A stretch of 37,452 nt of DNA from Bacteroidia bacterium (GTDB lineage Bacteria; Bacteroidota; Bacteroidia; B-17B0; Aurantibacillaceae): positions 1 to 37,452 of the forward strand of contig JALHRL010000031.1 of assembly GCA_022841465.1 (NCBI GenBank). Direction: 5' to 3'. Below the pieces are notes generated by a model. The model saw only the letters and a program-made list of their open reading frames with translations, was not told the DNA's origin and did no database searches. Position numbers and translations under genes: made by a program. This document shows positions 13,259-21,900 of the stretch, piece by piece (within the stretch, counting starts at the first letter, position 1; each line of letters starts with the position of its first letter).

Positions 13259-13495
13259 ATGAGAACAGGTATTTGTCCTAAATGTAAAATGAGTAAAAAT
13301 TTAACTCGTCATCACATTTACCCAAAAAGATTTTTTAAACACACAAAACACAAAAGAGCCAAAGTTTTAATTTGTCGTGAATGTCATAATGAATTAGAAA
13401 CCTTAATTCCACAAAATGAAAAAATGCCAGACGCATTTTATATTAAAATAGTTGATTTGTTTTTATTTATGAAAACATACAAGCCTGTTTTGTAA
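13259..13495 (+). CDS. Small HNH-family protein (78 aa)
   Basis: Two zinc-binding pairs (CPKC at residues 6-9 and CREC at about 37-40) flank 'LTRHHIYPKRFF', and the second pair continues HNELE. This is a minimal HNH fold with His18-His19 in the active site strand. It is monocistronic, with a -10 element upstream and a strong terminator directly after it. Such tiny HNH proteins may be nickases or degenerate DNA-binding relatives. It is distinct from the larger HNH protein at 9201-9587. Confidence 0.8.
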   Translation: MRTGICPKCKMSKNLTRHHIYPKRFFKHTKHKRAKVLICRECHNELETLIPQNEKMPDAFYIKIVDLFLFMKTYKPVL

Positions 13496-13501
13496 AACAA
13501 T

Positions 13502-13530
13502 AAAGAAGTCAAATTACTTGACTTCTTTTT
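13502..13530 (+). terminator. Terminator after the HNH gene
   Basis: AAAGAAGTCAA (13502-13512) pairs perfectly with TTGACTTCTTT (13518-13528) around ATTAC, ending in TTTTT. It starts seven bases after the HNH stop. Confidence 0.75.
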
Positions 13531-13548
13531 ATTGAAATATGTTATAAT
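13518..13548 (+). promoter_or_regulatory. Promoter upstream of the tRNA and nuclease genes
   Basis: TTGACT at 13518-13523 and TATAAT at 13543-13548, 19 bases apart. The -35 is also the right arm of the preceding terminator, so termination and initiation share sequence. Confidence 0.45.
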
Positions 13549-13565
13549 ATATTTGTGCCGGAAAG

Positions 13566-13793
13566 ATGAAAATAATTAAGCTCCCCTCACTAGGGACTAC
13601 TTGGCCTAAAATTTCTTTCAATAGTGAAATGAATTATAAAAGAAAAAAAAGACATACAAAAAAAATTATTAAAAGTAAAGCGTTAAATTCTAGCGTGAGC
13701 AGTTGGACTTATGGTGGCAAAATAGCTAGAGAAATCTCTTTAAGAAAAGAGTTCAAAAAAACAAAATTGCAGGTGGGCGGTAAGGTATCGTAA
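13566..13793 (+). CDS. Small basic hypothetical ORF (75 aa), 3' end inside the tRNA
   Basis: Begins MKIIKLPSLGTTWPKISFNS and is strongly basic after residue 22 (NYKRKKRHTKKIIKSKALNS). Its last eight or nine codons (ending LQVGGKVS) overlap the first 26 bases of the tRNA-Met-like gene, which is unusual and lowers confidence. An alternative is that 13553-13767 is the transcribed leader of the tRNA. GGAAAG touches the ATG, too close to be a good ribosome site; a start at the in-frame ATG of MNYKRKK is possible. No family recognised. Confidence 0.35.
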   Translation: MKIIKLPSLGTTWPKISFNSEMNYKRKKRHTKKIIKSKALNSSVSSWTYGGKIAREISLRKEFKKTKLQVGGKVS

Positions 13794-13839
13794 GCGTTTC
13801 ATAAGCGCTTTGAAATGAGTTCAATTCTCATACCTGCGA
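13768..13839 (+). tRNA. tRNA-Met-like (anticodon CAT)
   Basis: Cloverleaf by eye: acceptor TGCAGGT with ACCTGCG (U-G first pair), D stem GCG/CGT with loop GTAAGGTAT, anticodon stem AGCGT/GCGCT with loop TTCATAA (anticodon CAT at 13800-13802, U33 and A37 in place), variable TTGAA, T stem ATGAG/CTCAT with loop TTCAATT, discriminator A. CCA is not encoded. Position 8 is G rather than the usual T, and there are no three G-C pairs in the anticodon stem, so an elongator Met or an Ile2 (lysidine) tRNA is more likely than an initiator. Confidence 0.75.
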
Positions 13840-13841
13840 CA

Positions 13842-14189
13842 ATGAGAAATTATCTTGTAGTAAATAAAAAAACCAAATATGGAAATATCAAAACGGAATA
13901 TAATGGAATTGTTTTTGATAGTAAAAAAGAAGCTAATTTTTGTAAAGAATTAGATGTTTTAAAAAATGCAAAAGATCCAAAAGAAAAAGTTTTAAGTTAT
14001 GATTTACAAGTAAAATATCCTATTTATATTAATGATAAAAAAATCTGTGATTATATTGCGGACTTTGTTGTTAGGTATGGAGATCATAGAGTTGAAGTTA
14101 TAGATGTAAAAGGAGTAAAAACTGATGTTTATAAACTTAAGAAAAAAATGATTGAAGCATACTACAATTTCAAAATTGTGGAAAAGTAA
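13842..14189 (+). CDS. DUF1064 nuclease-like protein
   Basis: 115 aa from the ATG at 13842; the earlier in-frame ATG at 13815 is rejected because it lies in the T stem of the tRNA. The family pattern is complete: 'KYGNIKTEYNGIVFDSKKEA', 'LSYDLQVKYPIYINDKKICD', 'YIADFVVRYGDHRVEVIDVK' and 'GVKTDVYKLKKKMIEAYY'. The E...D...ExxDxKG arrangement is a PD-(D/E)XK-type active site. DUF1064 proteins are phage enzymes thought to resolve Holliday junctions or branched DNA, which suits a phage that recombines with RecT. It starts two bases after the tRNA. Confidence 0.85.
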   Translation: MRNYLVVNKKTKYGNIKTEYNGIVFDSKKEANFCKELDVLKNAKDPKEKVLSYDLQVKYPIYINDKKICDYIADFVVRYGDHRVEVIDVKGVKTDVYKLKKKMIEAYYNFKIVEK

Positions 14190-14219
14190 TTGTATTAAAT
14201 TTGCCTAAAATGGTAAAAT
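14190..14219 (+). promoter_or_regulatory. Possible promoter of the lysis genes
   Basis: TTGTAT at 14190-14195 and TAAAAT at 14214-14219 with an 18-base spacer, nine bases before the lysozyme-like gene. Weak match; in AT-rich DNA this is tentative. Confidence 0.3.
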
Positions 14220-14228
14220 TAAAGTGTT

Positions 14229-14666
14229 ATGAGGTATAATAAAAATAGCTACCGAGTAATACTTATATGGATCGTAGCCGTAATAATAGTCTTTAGTTTA
14301 TTGTTTATTCCCAATAAAACATCATATAAAATAAAGACTGAAACAGTTTTTGCGGAAGAGGTTAAAGAAGAGATAGAAAAACCAATATATCTCCCAGCAA
14401 TAATGGAAAAAATTGCTTGGTGTGAAAGCAAACTTAACCAAGAAGCAAGAAACAAAAATTATCAAATTAACGCCAAAGGAGAAAGTTATATTTGGTCCAC
14501 AGATATAGGAGTATTCCAGATTAATGATTATTTTCACTTAAAAAAATCAAAAGAATTGGGATTAGATATTTTTGAGGAAAAAGATAACATTAAATATGCT
14601 ATGCTTTTGTATGAAAAAAATGGGACTAAAGACTGGATAGCTAGTAGTCATTGTTGGAAAAATTAA
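14229..14666 (+). CDS. Membrane-anchored lytic transglycosylase / Rpf-like lysozyme
   Basis: 145 aa. Residues 9-27 (RVILIWIVAVIIVFSLLFI) are a transmembrane anchor or uncleaved signal, followed by a linker. The catalytic domain from about residue 57 has the lysozyme-fold pattern: Glu66 in 'IAWCESKLNQEA', 'DIGVFQIND' (92-100), 'KELGLDIFEEKDNIKYAMLL' and the end 'WIASSHCW'. Cys65 and Cys142 could form a disulfide. It would cut glycan strands of peptidoglycan for release. The final pattern closely resembles SLT/Rpf-type enzymes that I recall from Patescibacteria genomes, one hint to the host. The next gene is a holin candidate. Confidence 0.82.
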   Translation: MRYNKNSYRVILIWIVAVIIVFSLLFIPNKTSYKIKTETVFAEEVKEEIEKPIYLPAIMEKIAWCESKLNQEARNKNYQINAKGESYIWSTDIGVFQINDYFHLKKSKELGLDIFEEKDNIKYAMLLYEKNGTKDWIASSHCWKN

Positions 14667-14680
14667 AGGTCGTTTATTAA
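14665..14680 (+). promoter_or_regulatory. 16-base leader motif, copy 2
   Basis: AAAGGTCGTTTATTAA, identical to the minus-strand motif at 12792-12807. Here it begins within the lysozyme stop codon and ends 18 bases before the holin-candidate ATG, with no promoter between, which favours a role in the RNA. Confidence 0.4.
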
Positions 14681-14698
14681 TTAATATTTTTTAAAAAA

Positions 14699-14941
14699 AT
14701 GAATGATTTTTTAGAAATTATAATAGTTGGTGCTGTATTGTCTTTTGTTTTGGAATGGATCCAAAAGACATTTAAAACAAAAGGAGGATTAATGAAATTT
14801 TATACAATACTTTTTGCTTTAATTGTTGGTAGTATTTACTATTTCTTAAAAGAAACTATATATTGGCAAACTATATTAGGTGTATTAGGTTCTGCTTCTA
14901 CTGTGTATGCTTTTCTTTTTGCTAATAAAAAAACAGAATAG
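14699..14941 (+). CDS. Holin candidate (80 aa, three membrane segments)
   Basis: Begins MNDFLEIIIVGAVLSFVLEW; hydrophobic segments at about residues 5-20, 33-50 and 56-73 are separated by short charged turns, with a polar Lys/Thr/Glu tail. Size, topology and position directly after the lysozyme-like gene fit a holin. There is no sequence motif to prove it. The lysozyme has its own membrane anchor, so release might follow a pinholin-like or signal-anchor plan. The gene is followed immediately by a strong terminator. Confidence 0.65.
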   Translation: MNDFLEIIIVGAVLSFVLEWIQKTFKTKGGLMKFYTILFALIVGSIYYFLKETIYWQTILGVLGSASTVYAFLFANKKTE

Positions 14942-14942
14942 T

Positions 14943-14985
14943 AATAATATAAAAAACCGGATATTCTCCGGTTTTTTATATTATT
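14943..14985. terminator. Bidirectional terminator between convergent operons
   Basis: A perfect 19-pair stem, 14943-14961 with 14967-14985, around TATTC, with A runs on one arm and T runs on the other. It ends the plus-strand lysis genes and, read the other way, the long virion operon whose last stop codon lies at 14981. Confidence 0.9.
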
Positions 14986-15913
14986 CTATAATTAGCCAAG
15001 CGTCCCTTTTGTTAAGCAATTCTTCAAATTTTTTGACAGTAATTCTACTATTTAAAATATCCGCGTGATTATCTCTATTTAAGTCCCCATAATGCGTTCC
15101 TAAAGCTATACAACCATTTAATTGAGAATACCAACTAGCACTATGTATTCTTATTCCATTTCTACCGGCAACAAAAATTTCATAAGTAAATCGTCCAAAC
15201 CTAGGAGAAAAAGTCCATTTCATTAAATGTTTTCCTTTTGGAATATTTGAAATATTCCTTTGATTATTTCTCCAAGAAAGTTCCATTGTTTTACATTTAA
15301 AATTTCCAAAAGTTAAATCTCCTAATTGTTGCTTATTATCTCCATAAGCTCTTTTTAAATAAACAATAGGTAAATCATTATTAATTTGTTTTTGTTTTGC
15401 TTCTGGCTTCATTTGAGATAATAAATGTAAATAATATTTTATAAATCCGTCTGACATCTGTTTAAATTCAGAGGTATAAAAATCGTGTGTGGTATCATAT
15501 CTTTTAGTAGCCCAAAATCTATGATGGCATAATTCGTGTAAAAAATATAATACAAAAGCATTAATATCTTCAGCAAACCAATCATTAGGTATTTGCATTA
15601 CATCTCCATTACAAACAGGATTAGTAGGTTTTGGTGTTATAAAATTAGGATTAAATATTAAAGTAGCTAAATCATAACTAAACCCATTATTAAGTTTTTT
15701 GGCTTCTAAATATATTTCATTTGGACTAACCATATAACCACTTCTAACTTCTTCGGAGGCTCCAGTAAAAGGTAAAGAAGTATATTTAAAACTACTATTA
15801 ACTATTTTATACTCAAAAGGAAAAGATATAGAATTTAATAATTCTTTTACTTTTATCATTCCTTTTTCTGTAATATCATTATTTATGTTTGTTTTTAAAA
15901 TTAATGTATCCAT
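14981..15913 (-). CDS. Zincin-like plus DUF5675 protein (putative cell-wall enzyme)
   Basis: 310 aa. The N-terminal part has a zinc-protease motif, HELCH (His126, Glu127, His130), within 'FVLYFLHELCHHRFWATK'. The C-terminal 130 residues match DUF5675: 'LGDLTFGNFKCKTMELSWRN', 'NIPKGKHLMKWTFSPRFGRF', 'VAGRNGIRIHSASWYSQLNG' and CIALG. His257 and Cys268 are spaced like the L,D-transpeptidase H...GC site. It is the last gene of the virion operon, two bases after the giant protein gene. A role in peptidoglycan entry or lysis is likely. The pairing of a metalloprotease motif with DUF5675 in one chain is not one I know. Confidence 0.7.
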   Translation of the reverse strand: MDTLILKTNINNDITEKGMIKVKELLNSISFPFEYKIVNSSFKYTSLPFTGASEEVRSGYMVSPNEIYLEAKKLNNGFSYDLATLIFNPNFITPKPTNPVCNGDVMQIPNDWFAEDINAFVLYFLHELCHHRFWATKRYDTTHDFYTSEFKQMSDGFIKYYLHLLSQMKPEAKQKQINNDLPIVYLKRAYGDNKQQLGDLTFGNFKCKTMELSWRNNQRNISNIPKGKHLMKWTFSPRFGRFTYEIFVAGRNGIRIHSASWYSQLNGCIALGTHYGDLNRDNHADILNSRITVKKFEELLNKRDAWLIIE

Positions 15914-15914
15914 T

Positions 15915-18900
15915 TTATTTTTCTTTTAATACTTCTAATCCCTCTTGTGCAATTTGTGTTTGCAACTGATCTAATTCTAGCAAATATTTCTTTTTTGTGA
16001 TAGAAGTCATAGTATCATCTTCATAAATTAAATCTTTTGCTTCTCTAATTGCGGAAAATTCTTTTATAAGAGAATTTACATAAGTGTAGTAAGCAATTTC
16101 TGGATATTTTTCTAAATATTTATCTAGTTTTTCCTCGCTAATATTCCTATTTTCAGCCATTTGATTAAAATACTTATATTTACTTGAAATTGATTTATAC
16201 TCACTATAAATTCTATTTACACTTTCAGAACTACTACCATAAGGAGTTTTAACCATAAATGATTTAATAACTGGTTTTTCAGCTAATTCTTTGGCTGGTT
16301 TTACTTGATCTTCTCTTATTCCAGTTTTCTTAAAGATATAATCTAAAATATTTGTTCCATATCTACCAAGCCCCCCAGTATATCCAAACAATAAATTATC
16401 TACTTTATCTGGAGAAATGTTAAAAGTTTCTCCTATTATTTTTGCAACTTCACTTGTGTAATTGCTAGTTTGATATTTAGGAGGTAAATCTTCTTTTCCT
16501 CGTGAAACAATAGGCCTGTCTTTAAAGAAAGAATAATTTGTAATATTTTCTATAAGAGGAATTAATCCAGTAGGTAAAAAACTAGGAGTAGCCCCGTCCA
16601 TAACAGACTTTGCCATTTTTTTAAACAAAGTTTTATCTTTTGTGTCCATATACTCTAATATTCTTTCCGGCATAGAACCAAACAAAGTTCCAGTTAAAAA
16701 AGGTTTTGGTATTCTGTAAATATTCTTTTCTGTAATAATTATCCAAAAAATATCTTTTTGCCATTGTGGAATTTCTTTCCAGCGTTCATCATCTCTGTTT
16801 GCATAGTAAAGCAAAATAGACGGCAAGGTAATTGCTAAAAATACCCTAAAAGAAGTTTTGCGAGGATTTGCTTTAAATGTTCTGATTAATTTATCAGTAT
16901 CTTGGACATTTGCATTCCAGAAAGCTGTAATCATATTTAATGCTTTTGTTTTTGCTCCCATTCTAGCAAAGTCTAAAGTTAATTCTCTTGAAGCAAAGGC
17001 TCCCTCTACTGGACTTGCTTTTTTGTTTAAAGCTCTTTTCATTTCTCCTAATCTTGTGGCCTGTTCCGCAATTTCAGAAGCAATTCTTAATAACTCAATA
17101 GGATTTTTTACATACTTTAACGCTGTTTGACCTTTCGTCGCGAGTAAATCTTTAATATTTTCTTTTAAAGAAGTTCTATCTAAAGAAACTAAACTTGCTT
17201 GTTCTCCTCCAGCCATACGCCATAAATCATAAGTATCCCCTTTTTTAAATAATTCAAACATACCGCGAACCATATCATAGAATGGTTTATATCCAAATTT
17301 TGAGTTTACAAAAGCCGAAAATTGATCTCTCATAGGATTTTTAATTACGAAATCCGGTGTTAAAGTAGCTCCAGATCTTAATAATTTTGCTGGAATAGAA
17401 ATTAGTTGTATAAAATAAGAAATTTCTTCGTCATTAATTCCTTGTATTGCTTTATAAAGATCACTATCTAATTCATAAGCAACTTTTTTATCTCCTAAAT
17501 TTACAATAATTGTATTGTTTCCAACAACTTGGCTAGGTCTAAAAATAGAAACTAATTCATCAATAGCTCCCTCTGGTAATTCTTCTTTTAGAATACCTGC
17601 TTTTTCTAATACTTCTTCTACATTTACTTTAACTCCTTGCATAGGCAAAGGCACTTTTTCAACTAATCTTCCAAGTTCAAAATCTCTTCCAGCTAATCTA
17701 ACTAAAGCCATTCCAACATTATTTCTTTCAGAAGCATTAATAATAGCATAAGTATCTTTTACTATGCTTTCCAAAGGATCAATAATTTCTCTATCTGATC
17801 CTTTAATTTTTTTAATAGGACTTTTAACCCCTCCTATTTTTTTTCCTCCCATATATTTACCAGAAACTTCCTCCATAACTCTATAAAAAGGCACTCTGGC
17901 TTTGTTTAATTCTTTAATCTTTAAATATCCCTCTTGCCCTAATAATCCACTATCTAGCGCATATTTTAATAAATCGTCTTGATATTTATAGACTTCGTTT
18001 GCTTTTTCAATAAATTCCGGATTAGTTCTTTCTGTATTTTCTACTACTAATCTTGCGTCATTTATATCAATACCAGTTTTAATTTGTCTTTCTCCTAATT
18101 CTATTGATCTTTTTGCAATAAGATAAATTCTAAATTTGTCTAACATTCCAGCCCTTTCAATAGGCAACAATATTTCTTGTAGCCCTTTTCCTTTAAAATT
18201 AGCAACAATTTGTCCGTCTTTTTCTATGTAAAAATCACGACCAAAAGTTCCTTTTTGTAAAAATGTATTAGCTTTACCTACCCAGCCACGCAAATTTCTT
18301 GCCAACATATATGGATTTTTTTCTGCTGGTATATTGCCTTGTAATACCTTTTTACCTAACTCTGTAAATTGATCTAATGGGTGTAAATCATCTATTGTAT
18401 TTTGATATAAAGTGTGAAATTTATTTGTAAAATTTATTTTTTCTTTTTCTTCAAAAGATATTTGACTTAAAATTTTAGCTTCTGCTGGTTGTGATAACCA
18501 CCTTTGATAATCTCCAATAGCTGTTTCTATAACTTCTTTAATTTCCGGCATAGCTTCCATTTTTGCTTGCCATATTTTGTTATATTCTGGAGCAAAATTT
18601 TTAATTTTATCTTCTTGGCCTGTCATCTTGTATCTCAAAAATTCTGCAAATGCTTCCATTCTTTGTGTATTAGGTTGTCCAGCATAAGTAAAACCATACT
18701 CTGACATAAGAGGTATCCTCTCATTTTTAGGAATATCATAAGAAAAACCAAATTTATCATCTAGAAAATGACCTATTTCGTGAAAAATAGTAGGTAAACC
18801 TCCTGCTTTATACCTAACTACCTTTGGACCGGATTTGTATAAACCAATAGCTCCTCTGTGATTAAACCTACCTCTTCTTATAGGCACGCCAAATTTATCG

Positions 18901-21900
18901 CTTAATTCTTTAGCAATTTCACTTCTCTTAACTATTTTATTTGTTTCTTCTTGTGCTTTTTTGCTACTTGGCTCAATTAAATTTCTAGGATTAAAACCTA
19001 AACTACCAACATTAATATTTGTTTTTATAGTTTTTTTCTTTGGCTTTATTTCTTTTTTAATACTTTGATTAATATATTCTTCTCCTCCTTTTTTAGTTAT
19101 TTGATCTTTAGTTTGAAATAATTCCACAGACGCCTTATCTTCCGGCAATATTCTAGTTTCATACCAGTTATAATTATACTCATCTACTGTTTCGCTCAAA
19201 TCTTTTCTTTTCTTTTCTAAATATTTATAAAATGCTCCTTTATTACCATTTTCATCTATACCATACTTACTAGCAATATTTTCTTGCGCTCTATTTCCAA
19301 TATCTGATATTCTAAAACTTTTGTAATCGCCCTCATTATAAGACATAAAGTTTTCATCATCAGTTGCTTGTATATAACCCTCTACTTTTGCAACAACATA
19401 AGGACTAGGAAATCTCACAAAATTAGCTCCCTCCATAGACGCTTTTCTAATTGCTGTATTTATTATTGTTTCATAATAATTATTTTTGAAAGCTAAATAT
19501 TGCTCTGATAACATTAATTCTCTTTGTTGCTCTGGACTTAATTTATCTGTTTCTTGTGAAATATATTCTTCATATTGTTTTTTATGTTTTTTAATTATTT
19601 GATTTAATTTTTCTAACAAAATTTTTCTGTTTCTATTGCCAATTTCTGTATTATTGTCAAATAAAAATTTGTTAAAAATAGCACTTTCATCTTCTATATC
19701 GGTTTTTCTAATTTGTTCGTATGTAATTTCATCAACAAAAGTTGTATTATAATCAATTTTTATTCCTGCATTAATTTCTAATTTTCTTAAATCAGCAGAA
19801 AGCCAATCCGCCATATTTTCTGGATTTTTACTTAAGTCTTTTTTTAATTCTTGAGTATATTTAACAATACTTTGCCAAGCCATTTGTGTATCAATTATTT
19901 TAGATCTTACTTCTCTAGCAAAATATAACCCCTCTTTTTTTGAAGCAAAATCATCTTCTTTTTCTTTTATTTTTTTATTTAATTCTCCTATTTCTTCCTT
20001 AATAGCTTTTTCTTTTATATCAAACTCTCTATTAGATAAATCTTTTTTTCTATCTTCTAGTGTTTTAAGCATTGTTTCTTGCTCTTTAATTTTTTCTTTA
20101 AGTTCAGAAATTTCACTATCTAATAACCTCTTATTTGTTCTAGCTAGTGGACTTAAATCTTTTTGAAAAACATCTGACTGCATTTCAGAAACATAAAAAA
20201 CATCATCAGCTATAAAAAATCTAAAATGACCAAACATTCCTGCTTCCCTAACTACTCTATCAGAAAAATTATTAATATACTCTTGAGCTTGTTCTTCTGT
20301 ATCAAATTTACCAAAAACACCCTCTTCTATATTATCTCTTTGTAAATTTTTTCTAGCTACATAATATTGAGTTTTATCTACCCTTTGAGTTCCCCCCTCC
20401 ACATCATAAGTTCCAGCGTCTATTTTTCTTATTTCTAAATCTTCTTTTGTGGTTGTAAAATCAAATTGAGAAGCAAAATGCCCTAATTTTCCGTGTTTAA
20501 AATTAGTATTTAAAATGACTGTCCCTGCTTTTTCTCTTTCCAATTCTCTTCTATTAATATTTTCTAAACCATAGTCATCATAAGAAGTTTTTTTATCTAT
20601 GATAGAAAATTGAATTAAATCAGAATAAATTGCTCGTTGTAGCTCTTTTGTATCTATAATGTCTTGATTTACAAAATCAGTATCAAGTTTGTTTTGGACT
20701 ATTTGACGCATTAAAGGTTTTTTTAATCTACCTAAAGCGGAAATAATAGTAGCTCTTTTTGTTGTTTCATTTTTCCATAAAGGATCTTTGAATAGCTCAT
20801 AGGAAAAAATAGCTGGATCTTGATTAAATTCAACTCTTAATTCTTCAATACCCCCGTTTTCTTTGAAAGTATTTATTCTTTTTATTAAATTTGGATCTAA
20901 AACTTGCTTAAATAATTGAGTTAAAGGTTTCTCTAATTTTAATAATTTTTCAAAAAATGTTTTAATTTTCTCAAAAATTCTTTGTAAAGGAGTTTGTTTT
21001 TGCTGTGCCACATACCATTCTGCAAATTCTTGAGCTAATATTTCTTCTGCTTGAATATTAGTCATTCCATCTTTTTTAACTAAATTTAAAGCATTTTGTT
21101 TTTCTTCTTGCGATAAAATTAAATCAGCAAAAGAGTGAAAAGCCTCGTGTGGCAAGGTTGTTCTATCTGGATTTTTAAGAAATCTAATTACACCTTGATA
21201 ATATGAGCCAAGTGCATTAGGATTATTTAATCTTTCAACTAATAAAGTTTTGCCTTGATTTGAAAGTTCTTTAAAAATAGGGATTTTTAATGCTTCTTTT
21301 ATAGCTTGTTCTGTTGGAATAAATTCATTTGGATCTATTGTTTGAAAATTTTCTAATAAATCTATCCTGTCTTGTAGTTCTTTAATTTGTTCTTCTTTTT
21401 GTTTTTTAACTTCTTCATTAGTTTCAGTTTCTAATTCTTGTCTTAATTTATCAGCCTTTTGACTTAATACACTTGGACTATCTTCGTCAATTTTTTCTTT
21501 TTTACTTTCTAATTCTTTTCTTCTTTGGGTTGCTTCTCCTCTTCCGGTTCGTTCTTGATCTCCTCCTCTATTGCTTGTATCATTAACTTTTGTATCTTCT
21601 TGTTGTCCATATTCTTTTAATATATCAGCTCTAATAGATGATGTGTCTATACCTAGACGAAAATCTAATTCAGCTAACATTTCATTAACTAATAATCTAC
21701 GAGCCGTTGCGTTCGGCTTTTTATCAAAAGATATAGTTTGTATATCTTTTATTATTTCTAATAACTTATCAAGGGCTTTTCTACTTCTTACATTTTCTGG
21801 GATCCAAGCTGGAAAACTAGAAGAAATTCCTATAACTTCTTGGTCAATACCATAACCAATTATCTCTCTTCTTCCAGCTTCTGCTAATTCTAAACTAGCT

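Noticed and set aside
13590-13660. Group I intron core near the tRNA
   Set aside because: An AGGGACTAC segment recalls the R element, but no matching P, Q or S elements could be found.
13815-13841. Longer start for the DUF1064 gene
   Set aside because: The ATG at 13815 is part of the tRNA T stem, and the family similarity starts after 13842.
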